Shown here: positions 53,140-62,917 of the stretch, one piece after another
Position numbering within the stretch: the first letter of the stretch is position 1
Layout: each line of letters starts with the position of its first letter
Origin: Roseiarcus sp963751165
GTDB taxonomy: Bacteria; Pseudomonadota; Alphaproteobacteria; Rhizobiales; Beijerinckiaceae
Assembly (NCBI GenBank): GCA_963751165.1
Contig: CAVVTP010000028.1
Span: 124,001 to 188,000, forward strand
Direction: 5' to 3'
DNA length: 64,000 nt
Program-made: the position numbers and the translations under genes
The notes under the pieces: generated by a model
Databases searched by the model: none
Told to the model about the DNA's origin: nothing
What the model saw: the letters and a program-made list of their open reading frames with translations, nothing else

Positions 53140-54435
53140 TCATGCCGCGTGGAAGGGAATGACATAAGGTCCCTCGGGAATGAGCGCCACGGCAGGGTCC
53201 TGAGATCGCTCCATACTGGCGGCGATGGCCGAATCCAGGTCCGACACGACATGAACGCCGGTGATTGCCCGATCAGCGGCCGTCAAGCCGGACGTATAGA
53301 GTTCGACACGGCCGAGCCGAAGCGACTTGAGCTGCATTTCCGTCTGCCATTCATCGACCTCCGCCAAGGACTTGGCGGTCAATGTCGCCAGAAATCGTTC
53401 TTGTCCCAGCTTGACGAGGCGCGTTTGCGCCTCGCGGAATTCCTGCGATCCGAAACCTTCGGAACATTCCGAGGCGATTATCAGCGTCCCTCCCGGCTCA
53501 AGGATATCGAGCGGGGTCACCATGCCTTTGATCGTCTGGTAGTAGGTCTTGTCGAGCGGGTAGCCGGCGGACGAAGTGACCACGGTCGAGAACTTTCTCG
53601 GCAATCCCACGCGGGTCGCGCCGCTGACGAACTCGACCGCCAGGGCATGGCTGGCGATAATCTCGCCGAAGCTCACGAAGACCAGATTGCGCGCCTCGTC
53701 GATCACTGTGTTCAGGCCATAGACATCGCCGAGCATCCGAACGATCTCGAGTTGCTCCTCGTGCAAGGGGTTGCCGACGAGGTTGCATTGGACGGCAAGC
53801 GGATCCTCCATGAACCGCGCAGAATGGAAGGTGCGGATTGTCTCATGATGCGCCACGCCCGGCGCCACGACCTTTCGACCGCCGGACCAACCCGCCATGA
53901 AATGTGGCTCGACCAGACCCGTCGCGATCTTGAGATCCGCTTCGACGAAGCGCCGATTCAGCTTGACCGGCGTGCCACGTGTCTTGGTGCGCCCGAAATC
54001 GATGTGCTGAGCCTCGTCGCGCGCGTCATGGTTCTCCACGCGGATATTGTCGAGCACCCACGGGTCGCCGACGACTTCCGCCAGCTCGTCGCCGAGGTTC
54101 GGCCGATGCAGGCCGGTTGCGACCAGCACCGAGATCGCCTCGCGCGGGAGGCCGCCGTCAATCAGGGTTTCGATCATCGGCCGCAGGAACAGCCGATTGG
54201 GAACGGGGCGAGTGATATCGCATATCAAAATGCAGGCGCTGCCTCGGCCCTTCGCCAGATCGCGCAAAGACGGAGCGGCGGTCGGATTGGCGAGCGCATC
54301 GCGGATTGCGGCCGCGGGGTCGCGGAGTTTGGCCAGCGAGCCTTTTCGTACGACCGTCACGTCTGCGGTCGGCGGCAGGCGAAACTTCAACGAGCCTCGT
54401 CCGTAGAGCAGGGAATAGTCGTCGGCCTGGTTCAT
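53140..54435 (-). CDS. larA: Lactate racemase-family nickel enzyme (LarA homologue)
   Basis: A 431-residue LarA-type enzyme that racemises or epimerises a 2-hydroxy acid with the nickel-pincer nucleotide. The residues that hold the cofactor and do acid/base chemistry in LarA can be matched: His110 (ATGLHRP), His178 and Lys188 (VEPHFMAGWSGGRK) and His204 (IRTFHSA). ICDITRPVP is the conserved N-terminal motif. First gene of larA-C-E-B, with GGGAAGAG before the ATG. Substrate is uncertain: LarA homologues act on lactate, malate and various other 2-hydroxyacids. Confidence 0.92.
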   Translation of the reverse strand: MNQADDYSLLYGRGSLKFRLPPTADVTVVRKGSLAKLRDPAAAIRDALANPTAAPSLRDLAKGRGSACILICDITRPVPNRLFLRPMIETLIDGGLPREAISVLVATGLHRPNLGDELAEVVGDPWVLDNIRVENHDARDEAQHIDFGRTKTRGTPVKLNRRFVEADLKIATGLVEPHFMAGWSGGRKVVAPGVAHHETIRTFHSARFMEDPLAVQCNLVGNPLHEEQLEIVRMLGDVYGLNTVIDEARNLVFVSFGEIIASHALAVEFVSGATRVGLPRKFSTVVTSSAGYPLDKTYYQTIKGMVTPLDILEPGGTLIIASECSEGFGSQEFREAQTRLVKLGQERFLATLTAKSLAEVDEWQTEMQLKSLRLGRVELYTSGLTAADRAITGVHVVSDLDSAIAASMERSQDPAVALIPEGPYVIPFHAA

Positions 54436-54621
54436 ATGGCTCTTCCCGAGTCATCGGCGCCAGAGCGACTGCCGAGGAATGAGCGGACCTTGCCGGGTTA
54501 CTCTGCCTCAGACCACGCTCCTGCGCCAGTGCGGCGCGCCAAATCCAATAACCGACCGCGAGCGAGGCCGTCCCACGAGGCGGGGCTGAGGCGCTGGATG
54601 CCGCCGCGAGTTTGACCTGCG

Positions 54622-54646
54622 GTTGACGAGTTGGTTATCCGTCAAC
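54622..54646. promoter_or_regulatory. Inverted repeat in the divergent lar / phosphoesterase region
   Basis: GTTGACG at 54622-54628 and CGTCAAC at 54640-54646 form a perfect inverted repeat with an 11-bp centre, the geometry of a dimer operator. It sits about 190 bp upstream of larA. Confidence 0.35.
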
Positions 54647-54652
54647 TCGAGC

Positions 54653-54678
54653 GGTCCCCGGGTCCAAGCCCGGGGACC
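54653..54678. repeat. REP-like perfect hairpin
   Basis: GGTCCCCGGG (54653-54662), TCCAAG loop, CCCGGGGACC (54669-54678): a perfect 10-bp G+C stem followed by AGGGAGAAGC. It looks like a dispersed palindromic repeat and could also stop transcription approaching from either side. Confidence 0.55.
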
Positions 54679-54776
54679 AGGGAGAAGCAATCCGGAGATG
54701 AAGCGGTGGCGGTCTTGGAGTCGCGCCGCTTCGCTCTTTCGTGATGCCGTATTGCCTGCCCAGGAAGCCACAGCCC

Positions 54777-55631
54777 GTGTTGAAAGTCATCCACCTCACC
54801 GATCCCCATCTGCCGCCTGCGGGTGAGACGCTTTACGGCCTCGATCCGAATGCGCGGCTCGAGGCCGCGGTCGCCGACATCAACGCGCGTCACCGCGATG
54901 CGGCGCTTGTCCTCGTGACAGGCGATCTCGCCCGGGACGGCGAGCCCGCCTCCTACGCCGCGTTGCGCCCAGCGCTCGACAAGCTCGAGGCGCCCTATCG
55001 CTTGCTCATGGGAAACCATGACGACCGGGCATCGTTTCGCGCCGCCTTTCCCGATCACCCGGCCGACGCCGCGGGCTTCATTCAGAGCGTGTTCGAGACA
55101 TCGGCAGGCGCGTTCGTCCTGCTCGACACCCTCGATCCGGGCATGGTCGGGGGTCGCCTCTGCCCCCTCCGCCTCGACTGGCTCGAAGCAAGCATGCTCC
55201 GCCTTGCGGGACAGTCCGTGTTCCTGGCCATGCATCATCCTCCGGGCCCTATCGGCATGCCGACGCTCGACCGCATCGGGCTCGTCGAGCCGGAGGCGTT
55301 TTGGCGGCTCCTCGCTCGACCCGGGCAGGTTGCGATCCGGCACATATTCTGCGGGCACGTGCATCGATTGACGCATGGGGCGTGGCGCGGAATCCCTTTT
55401 TCGACCCAGCGATCCTTGATCCATCAGTTCGCGGCGCCGCTTGCGCCCGAGGACGACCGTATTCTCGGGAGCCACGAGCCGCCCGCCTATTCCATCGCGC
55501 TGATCGATCCGGATTCGATCGCCATCCACATTCATGAGTTTCTCGACGAGAGCCCGCGTTTCGACCCCGCCGACCAGGCGGCCCGCAGCGCCGGCAGGCC
55601 TTCGGAACTTCCCCTGCTCGCGTTTCGCTAG
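54777..55631 (+). CDS. Calcineurin-like metallophosphoesterase (CpdA/Icc-like)
   Basis: A 284-residue class III cyclic-nucleotide phosphodiesterase-like enzyme. Metal-binding motifs are in order: TDPHL, VTGDLARDGEPASY, MGNHDDR, MHHPP and CGHVHR. This is the full Icc/CpdA set, so hydrolysis of cAMP or another phosphodiester is likely. I chose GTG 54777 (AGGAAG nine bases upstream, directly before VLKVIHLTD); ATG 54744 is the alternative. It ends 9 bp from the convergent protease gene. Confidence 0.9.
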   Translation: MLKVIHLTDPHLPPAGETLYGLDPNARLEAAVADINARHRDAALVLVTGDLARDGEPASYAALRPALDKLEAPYRLLMGNHDDRASFRAAFPDHPADAAGFIQSVFETSAGAFVLLDTLDPGMVGGRLCPLRLDWLEASMLRLAGQSVFLAMHHPPGPIGMPTLDRIGLVEPEAFWRLLARPGQVAIRHIFCGHVHRLTHGAWRGIPFSTQRSLIHQFAAPLAPEDDRILGSHEPPAYSIALIDPDSIAIHIHEFLDESPRFDPADQAARSAGRPSELPLLAFR

Positions 55632-55639
55632 ATCCCGCC

Positions 55640-58487
55640 CTAACCCGGCGTCCGACGGCGCCGGTTGGCTCGTGCGCCCCGATTCGGCGGGTGACGCTGC
55701 CCGGGAAAAGAAACCTCGACCTCGGCCAAGGTCGCCGCGGCCGGCGTGGACTGTGCGCCGAAGAGCGCCGCGAGCTTCCGGCCGATCGGCGAGCCAAGCC
55801 CGGTGCACGGGTCGGGACCGATCCTGGCGCGAAAGAAGCCGTTGTCGCCTGTGACGATGTCGGTGAAGCACATCTGGTTCAGCCAAAGCTGCGGGGTTAC
55901 GAGCGTCTGCGAGGTCGCCAAACTCAGCTTTCGGCCGAAGGCGGCGAACAGGCCTGCGTAGAGGGGAGCGACGGCGCTGGTCCCGGCGAAAGCGAGGGTC
56001 CGGCCGTGGACGACGATGGCGTAGCCCAGGTTTGGATCGGCGTTGGCGGAAACGTCGGGGACCATCCGGCCCGGCCCGTGGGGAGCGCCGGCCTGCCATG
56101 GAGGCATCGGGGTGAAGATCGTCGAGAAGCCGCCGCCGGTCCCCGAGCCGCTGGGGTTGCCCGGATCGTTGTTCCAAACGGTTTCTTCGCCCCCGCCGTG
56201 CGGCTTGGAGGTGCCGCCGCAGCCCACGACGAACGGCGACGACGAGGGGAGATCGACGTTGGCCGGCGTCGGGCCGCCGTCGCTCGAATCGTTATCGCCT
56301 GCCGCCGCGAACACGGTCATGCCGGCAGCCGCAGCCGCTTTGGCGGCTGCGTTCAACCGCCCGGCGAAGTCCGCTCCCACCGCCTGTCCGGCGGCCTGCC
56401 AGTTGGCCTCGTCCGATCCCCAGGAGATCGAGCAGACGTCGCACCCGTCAGCCGCCGCTGCCGAGATCGCGGTCGCCATCGACCCCCAGTCGCCCGCGTC
56501 TGCCCAATAGACCCAAATCGTCGCGGACTGTCCGGTCGCCACGCTATAGGAAGCCGCGGCCACTTCGATATCGAGGGCCACTTCTCCGTCCGGATTGGCC
56601 GAAGGATCGCCGCCAGGGTTCGGCGCATTTCCGCCTCCGCCGATCAGCACATCCACAACAACCGGTTTCGGAAGGTTGACCTTCTCAAAATAGGCGTCGA
56701 TGTCGGATCCCACCCAGCCTCCGCCGAATTCGATGATCGCGATCACGCCGCCGCCCGCAAGGCCGGTGGGCCAGGAATAGGCGGCGCAGAGGTCGGGAAC
56801 TTCCCAGACTTGCGCGCCGGCCGCGGCGGGACGGATCGCGTCGCTTGGCTTGCGAAGGACGAAATAGGGATGGATCGGCGTCTGGATCGATCGCATGGCC
56901 ACGGCCATCTGGCGCAGGCGCGCCGCGACTGCCCGGGTTGCGCGGTCGTAAAGCGTCGCGAGGTCGGCCTTCAGCGCGGTCCGCGAGTTTCCGTCGAGAT
57001 AGACCATGTGCCCCGACGGGTAGTCGCGGATCGTCAGATTCGCCCGGGCCGCGGGGTTCTGAAGCGGCATCGCGTCCAGCGTCAGCTTCGTCTGGTAGAA
57101 GGGCGTGACGGAATCGAAATAGCCGTTCGCCGACAATGCGAGGAGACAGGGGTTGGCCGCCATCGCCGCCGCGAGGTCGCCGGCCGTGTACAGCGTCGTA
57201 TTGCCCTGGCTGTCGGGTTTCTGGACGGCGCCGCTCGGGTCGGTATGGCTGAAGTCCCAGAACTGGAACGCCTGGTCGTTGAGGTCGATGTAGTTCGAGG
57301 TCGAGGTAAACAGGAGCTCGGTATTGAGATAGGTGTTCCACATCGCGGTGTAGACGCCGCCTACCGCCGCCATCGTCGGGTCGTTCATGCCGCCGTCGGG
57401 CGACACGATCGCCGCGATCCCGGTGTCGATGCCCGTCACACGGCCGTCGTAAGCGCCGAGCGCCAGCCCCTGATCCTGCAGCAGCGTGACCAGGAACAGG
57501 GAATGGCCAAGCCGGTCCGCCGCCTCGACGTTGAGCTGCCAAGCGATCAGAACGTTTGCAGGGATGCCGAGATATTGAGACAGCGTCTGGACGGTCGCCG
57601 GATTCTGATTCGGATAGGCGGCGAGCGCTTTCGCGTAAGCGTCCGAGGAGAATTGGGTAACCGTCTCCATGAAAGCCGGCAGGTTGGGCGACGGTGGGTT
57701 GAGTCCGGTCTTGTCGTGATACCAGGCGTCCGCGGCGAACGTCGGCATGAGCCCTACGGCGTTGCTGAAATTCGCGGGGTAGTCGAGGACGCTCGACTGC
57801 AACGTGAGGCCGTTGAGGTCGATGCCGTCCTCGTGCAGCATCCAGGCGAGGACGCAGGTGCGCGCCGTGCCGTAGGATTCTCCGTACAGGAATTTGGGCG
57901 AGTTCCAGCGGCCATTGGCGGTCAGATACCGCTTGATGAACTGCTTGATGGAGCGGGCGTCCTGATCGACGCCCCAGAAGTCCCGGTTCTTGAACGGCGC
58001 GATCGCTGAGGAATACCCCGTTCCGACAGGATTGATATAGACGAGGTCGCTCCGGTCGATGAGGCTGTCGGGATTGTCTTCCATCGTGTAGGGCGGCGGC
58101 GTGAAGCCCGGCATGTTCGTCTTGATGCGGCGTGGGGCGAACGAGCCGAGAAGCAGGAACACCGCCGATGACCCCGGGCCGCCGTTATAGAAGAAGGTCA
58201 CCGGGCGCGTATTGGCCGCGGCCCCGTCCTTGGTGAAGGCGACGTAGAAGAACTTGGCCGACGGCTTCGAGCTGACGGGATCGACCGCAACGAGATGACC
58301 CGCCGTTGCGGTGTAGGCAATCGAGACGCCGCCGATCGTCGCGACATGATGCGTGATCGCCGCCGCCTCGGTGACGTTTGTGATCGAAATCGTCCGGCCC
58401 CGAACCGTATGCGGTTGTATCCAGATAGGGCTGGTCTGCGGCCTGGCCGCCGGATTGGTCCAAACCAGGACCTGAGTGCTCGGTCAT
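55640..58487 (-). pseudogene. Fusion of S10 carboxypeptidase-like and S53 sedolisin domains, frameshifted at the N-terminus
   Basis: About 948 residues with two different serine-peptidase folds. N-terminal S10-like part: NGGPGSS oxyanion motif (about 58166-58186), YGESYG nucleophile Ser (about 57877), Asp in NGYFDSVTP and His in YPSGHMVYLDG. C-terminal S53 part: Glu and Asp in GEVALDIEV (about 56584-56570), oxyanion Asp in AAAGDND, catalytic Ser in AGTSAVAP (about 55978), and the Ca-site DIVTGDNGFFRARIGPD...TGLGSP. No sedolisin pro-domain and no signal peptide are visible. GGGAGGAAG precedes ATG 58487; a +1 shift at about 58466-58475 follows MTEHS, then VLVWTNPAARPQTS continues. I know no such fusion as a standard architecture. 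Confidence 0.85.
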
Positions 58488-59049
58488 GGGCTTCCTCCCG
58501 ATGGCGTCTTCGCCAACGCCTCCTTGCCGCCCGCTGCGACTTGCGCCGCTTCTCGCCTGGCTCGCGACCCGTTGGGCGCGTCGCATCAGGGCGTTCTTTG
58601 CCGCAGGTTCAGGACGCATCCATCCCTGTGTAGGCGGAGCTCAGCGCCAACAGATACAATCCTTCCCATCATACGCGTTCTTCGGGGCCGGCTAAACGCC
58701 AATTCGGGGAATAAAAGTTGCTGACGGCGGCGCGGGGGCGCGGCCGCCAAGGCTTGGCAGCCGTCGTCGCCCTGACCGCGTTAGATGTTGATCGGCGTCG
58801 GGTCTCCGTCAGGCCGGACTTGGCCCAGCCATCCCACCGAGCGCCGGCGTACGACGGGCAAATCTTTCCGGGCTCCTGGACACGGGTTGCCGCGCTCGGC
58901 CAAGGCGGCGTGGCGCAAATCAGGTAGGCGCTGGCCGTGCTGCGCGAGGCCATTCCCGCGACCAAGGCATGATACGCCCGGCTTGCTCGGCGGCGGGCGC
59001 CGCGCCTACACTCCGCCCCGCCGATAAACAGGCATAGGAGGAAACACAA
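58488..59049. other. 562-bp divergent region, no supported gene
   Basis: It lies between the protease fusion (minus) and the SMP-30-like gene (plus). The minus-strand frame 58669-59064 has a hydrophobic start but an Arg/Ala/Pro-rich body typical of GC-rich shadows and overlaps the next gene. Promoters must be here; none was convincing by eye. Confidence 0.35.
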
Positions 59050-60138
59050 ATGGATCGACGCCACTTTCTGCGCGCAGCTGCCGTCGCAGCTGCATCATCC
59101 ACAGCCGCACTCCCTGCCCTCGCGCAGAGCAACATATCCGACCCGCCGGGCACCATGCCGCCGGCGCGCGACTGGAAGGATCCCTCAACCGCGATCTATC
59201 CCGACCCCGCCTTTGAAATTTTCGATCCGCGCTTCGCCAAGTACAGCGGCGGCACGGCCGGCGTGGTGCGCATCTGGACCGGCGGCGTCTGGACCGAAGG
59301 TCCGGTATGGTTCGGGGACCAGCAGCGGTTGATCTTCAGCGACATCCCGAACAACCGGCTGATGGCCTACAACGTCACCACCGGCCGCACACACGTGTTC
59401 CGCCAGCCGTCCAACTTCACCAACGGCAACACCCGCGACCGCCAGGGCCGCCTGGTCTCCTGCGAACAGGGCACGCGCCGCGTCACCCGCACCGAATATG
59501 ATGGGTCGATCACGACGCTGGCCGACAAGTTCAACGGCAAGCCGCTGAACTCGCCGAATGGCGTGATCGTCAAGTCGGACGACACAGTGTGGTTCACCGA
59601 CCCCAGCTACGGCATCGGCGGCGACCACGAGGGCAACCGCGGCGAGGCGGAGCTGCCGCGCAATGTCTACCGCCTCGATCCGAAAAGCGGGAAGATGGAC
59701 GTTGTTGTCGGCGACTTCAGCATGCCGAACGGGCTTTGCTTCTCACCCGATGAGAAGAAGTTCTACGTCACCGACACTGGCGAACTGGGTGGCGCATTCA
59801 AGCAGACGCTGATCCGCGTCTACGACGTGGACGAGAACGGCAAGCTCTCCAATGGACGGCTATTGCATGACTTCAAAGACGTGCCTCAGCCCTACATCGC
59901 CGATGACATCCGTGTCGATGAGGACGGCAACATCTGGGCGGCCGGCGGCTGGTCGCCCAACCATGCGATGAACGGCGTGCGCGTGTTCGCGCCGGACGGC
60001 ACGCCGCTCGGCGCGATCGTGCTGCCGGAAGTCGCCGCGAATCTCTGCTTTGGCGGCCATCACCACAACCGGTTGTTTATCTGCGCCAGCACCTCAATCT
60101 ACGCGATGGACGTAGGCACACGTGGCGTCGAGCTGTAA
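59050..60138 (+). CDS. SMP-30/gluconolactonase-like secreted protein
   Basis: A 362-residue six-bladed beta-propeller of the SMP-30/gluconolactonase family, which hydrolyse sugar lactones using one divalent metal. The twin-arginine leader MDRRHFLRAAAVAAASSTAALPALA indicates folded export by Tat. WTEGPVWF with the metal Glu, PNGVIVKSDDTVWFTDPSYG, SMPNGLCFSPDEKKFYVTDTG and YIADDIRVDEDGNIWAAG are the blade motifs with Asn and Asp ligands. GGAGGAAAC lies before the ATG. No sugar dehydrogenase is adjacent, so the physiological lactone is unknown. Confidence 0.9.
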   Translation: MDRRHFLRAAAVAAASSTAALPALAQSNISDPPGTMPPARDWKDPSTAIYPDPAFEIFDPRFAKYSGGTAGVVRIWTGGVWTEGPVWFGDQQRLIFSDIPNNRLMAYNVTTGRTHVFRQPSNFTNGNTRDRQGRLVSCEQGTRRVTRTEYDGSITTLADKFNGKPLNSPNGVIVKSDDTVWFTDPSYGIGGDHEGNRGEAELPRNVYRLDPKSGKMDVVVGDFSMPNGLCFSPDEKKFYVTDTGELGGAFKQTLIRVYDVDENGKLSNGRLLHDFKDVPQPYIADDIRVDEDGNIWAAGGWSPNHAMNGVRVFAPDGTPLGAIVLPEVAANLCFGGHHHNRLFICASTSIYAMDVGTRGVEL

Positions 60139-60531
60139 TGCCCCGCGGATGGAAATAAGCCGCTGACGCGATGGAAGCGGTATCGGACGGCGGGGAGTGC
60201 GATGCGTTCGGTCCATCAGGAATCGGTGCGCCCTAACGCAATTGAGGCTCCCCACCGGGCAGTATCTCGCGCAGAGCATCGCGCGAGATACGCAAGAGAA
60301 CACCACGGTTCAATTTTGGCATGAGCGCACAAAATCAACGATGGGCCGAAAACTTTGGACAGGGCTTCCCGGACAGCATCACTCACCAATCGCGATGCGC
60401 CGGCGCTGGTTGACAATCGACCTCGAGAGCGCGCAGGTCACCTCCTGCGACACGGTCTCGATGTGACGGCGCAGTGAAAATTGGCGACGGGGCGCGGGCG
60501 GACCAGGGTCGCCTCGTTTTTGGGGGACACA
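60139..60531. other. Intergenic region with one strong palindrome
   Basis: No gene is supported. Its main structure is the 10-bp inverted repeat at 60263-60290. GGGGGAC just upstream of 60532 serves the acylase gene. Confidence 0.35.
60263..60290. repeat. Perfect 10-bp inverted repeat (hairpin)
   Basis: TATCTCGCGC at 60263-60272 and GCGCGAGATA at 60281-60290 around AGAGCATC. It lies 125 bp beyond the SMP-30-like gene and 240 bp before the acylase start, so it may be a terminator without T-run, an operator or a dispersed repeat. Confidence 0.5.
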
Positions 60532-61579
60532 ATGGTTCGCAAGTTCCTGGCGTCTGTCGCGGCGCTTGCTTTCGCCGCCACACTGACGCCGCCGAGCCAA
60601 ACGTTCGCCTGTACGCGCGTCTTGTGGAACGGGGGCGGGCCCGCCGTTCTCGTCGGGCGAACCATGGACTGGCCCGAGTTCGACCGATCCCATACTGACC
60701 GTCCTTCCCCGCGGCATCAAGCACGACGGCGGCAAGCTCGGCAGGGAAAGCCTCAACGACCCCAATCCGATGATCTGGACGTCGAAATACGGCAACCTGG
60801 TCACTCAGCTCTATGGGCTGGGCTCCGCCGACGGGATCAACGAGCGCGGTCTCGCCGCGCATATGCTCTACCTGAATGCGACCGACTTCGGCGCGCGCGA
60901 CAAGAATCTGCCCGGCGTTCAGGCGGGTCTCTGGGCGCAATACGCGCTCGACAACGCCGCCAGCGTCGCGGAGGCCCTGGATCTCCTCATGAAGATCCAG
61001 CCCATTCCAATCGAGGCGCACGGCCACAAGGCCAACGTCCATCTCGCTCTCGAGGACGCGAGCGGCAACTCGGCGATCGTCGAGTATATCGACGGCAAAC
61101 CGGTCGTTCATCACAGCCGCGACTTCCGCGTCATGACCAACGATCCGACCTATGACCAGCAGCTCGAACTCCTCAAGGGCCAGGACTTCACCAAGCCGTC
61201 GAGCGACATGCCGCTGCCCGGCAATGTCAACCCGCGCGACCGGTTCCAGCGCGCCTCGTACTATCTCTCGATGGTCCCGCAGCCGAAGACGGAGCGCGAG
61301 GGCGTGGCCTCCGTGCTCGCCATCATGCGCAATGTGTCGGTTCCGTTCGGCGCGCCGTACAAGGGCTTCGGCGTCTACAACACCGAGTATCGAACGGTCT
61401 CCGACACGACCGACAGGGTGTATTTCTTCGAGCTGACGACGAGCCCCAACGTCATCTGGACGGACCTCAAAAAAATCGACTTCAGCCCCGGGGCGCCGGT
61501 CCGCGTCCTCAATCCGGATTCGATTGACCTCAGCGGCGACGTATCGGGCGACTACCGCCCCGCGCCGGCGCCGTTCTAA
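60532..61579 (+). pseudogene. Choloylglycine hydrolase/penicillin V acylase-family protein, frameshifted
   Basis: An Ntn-hydrolase that cleaves linear amides such as penicillin V, bile-acid conjugates or acyl-homoserine lactones. A signal peptide (KFLASVAALAFAATLTPPSQTFA) ends right before Cys27, the nucleophile that becomes the mature N-terminus (CTRVLWNGG). GRTMDW holds the conserved Arg. At CC 60684-60685 an extra base shifts the frame; WPEFD then continues DPILTVLPRGIKHDGG. GSADGINERGLAAHMLYL, EDASGNSAIVEYIDG and VMTNDPTYDQQLELLK follow. Joined length is about 349 residues, normal for Gram-negative acylases. Periplasmic. Confidence 0.88.
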
Positions 61580-61736
61580 ACCAACCGGATCAAGGAGCTC
61601 GGATTGCGCCCGCGCCCGTGTCCACGCTGTCTTCGATCCGTTCGCCGCACCATCGGCGAATGACCGCCATTTTGCGGAACTACCGCTCACGACCTCTGAA
61701 GAATGCACTCGAGCTGATTTGCAGCGGCCATGGCCA

Positions 61737-62822
61737 TCAACCCGCAGCGCGGACAGGGCCATTGTCCGCCGCAGCCGAGCGCACGAGGTCGTGGATGAAG
61801 GCAAGCTTCTCAATGACCGGCGGGGCCAGGACGAACGGATAAAGATCGGGTCGCCCCATCGCGCGATTGACGTTGTTCATCGCGAGCACGAACGGCACCC
61901 AGGCATCGATGATCTGTTGCATCGTCCTCGCGGCATAGGGGTCAAAATCGATCCGGGCGGTGTGTCCTCCCTCCTTGTCGATTGCGGGCCTTACGCTGAG
62001 CCCGAAGGCGGTCGCCATTTCCAGAGTGTCGACGATGTGAAGATAATGAGCCCAGGTTTCCGCGAAGTCCTCCCACGGATGAGACGTGGCGTAGGCGGAA
62101 ACGAAATTCTCCTGCCAGTTCGCCGGAGCGTGCTGCTCATAGTGACGCTTCAGGGCGGCCTCGTAGTCCTGGGAATCGTCCCCGAACACCGCGCGACAGG
62201 CCTCGAGCTTACCGCCGTCCCGAACAAGAACATCCCAATAGTGGTGGCCGACCTCGTGTCGGAAATGGCCCAGCAGACTGCGATAAGGTTCGTCCATTGC
62301 CGAGCGGCGCTTCTCGCGCTCGGCGGCGTCGGCCTCGGCCAGCGCGATCGTGATCACGCCATTGTCGTGGCCCGTCATGACCTTTGCGGCCTGCGGCGGA
62401 TCGGCCAGGAACTCGAAGACGAGCCCATGGGCGGGATCTTCGGCCCGGGTTTTCAGCGGCAACTTCCACCTTAGTATAGTGTAAAACAAGCGGTGTTTTG
62501 CGAATTCGAGTTCGCGCCACTGGCGAAGGAACAAGGGCTTCGAGATGTCAGGGATGGTGCCGTTGTGCGCGCACGCAACGCAAAGGCCATTTTCAGCCTC
62601 AGCCGGGGTCAGCCAATTGCAGACGTCATGCTCGGCGTTGGCGCAGAATCGTCGGGGCGCGCCGTCGCCCGCCATAGGGACCCAATCCTGGCCGCCGGCG
62701 GGCCTCATGGCCGCAATGATCGAGAGCTCTGGAACATAGCCGAGCCGATGATGGCAGCGGCCGCAGGTAGTGTTCTCGAAGTAGACGATATTATCGCAAG
62801 ATTGGCACCTGAAGAGTTTCAT
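61737..62822 (-). CDS. Putative zinc-dependent peptidase with N-terminal zinc ribbon (DUF2248-like)
   Basis: A 361-residue protein. The N-terminus is a zinc ribbon (RCQSC...CGRCHHRLGY, about 4-30) with more cysteines (FCANAEHDVCNW, CVACAH) that may form a second site. The catalytic core is HEVGHHYWD (HExxH, about residue 195) with a downstream FAETWAHYLH that may supply the third ligand. This layout is known as a putative zinc-binding metallopeptidase family without defined substrate. No signal peptide: cytoplasmic. ATG 62822 (MKLFRCQSC) is preferred over a codon 33 bases upstream; GGAGG lies 11 bases before it. Confidence 0.85.
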   Translation of the reverse strand: MKLFRCQSCDNIVYFENTTCGRCHHRLGYVPELSIIAAMRPAGGQDWVPMAGDGAPRRFCANAEHDVCNWLTPAEAENGLCVACAHNGTIPDISKPLFLRQWRELEFAKHRLFYTILRWKLPLKTRAEDPAHGLVFEFLADPPQAAKVMTGHDNGVITIALAEADAAEREKRRSAMDEPYRSLLGHFRHEVGHHYWDVLVRDGGKLEACRAVFGDDSQDYEAALKRHYEQHAPANWQENFVSAYATSHPWEDFAETWAHYLHIVDTLEMATAFGLSVRPAIDKEGGHTARIDFDPYAARTMQQIIDAWVPFVLAMNNVNRAMGRPDLYPFVLAPPVIEKLAFIHDLVRSAAADNGPVRAAG

Positions 62823-62917
62823 TGGGAGGCCGCCTCCAGTTCCTTGTCTCTGCAATCATCCGCTCGCTCGCGGTGGGGAAGACGTCGCGATGCGACCCTC
62901 GCCTCGCCGCGAGACCG

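Noticed and set aside
58669..59064. 131-codon minus-strand frame with a hydrophobic N-terminus
   Set aside because: It overlaps the start of the Tat-signal gene and its body is Arg/Ala/Pro/Thr-rich; I found no domain or ribosome binding site to support it.
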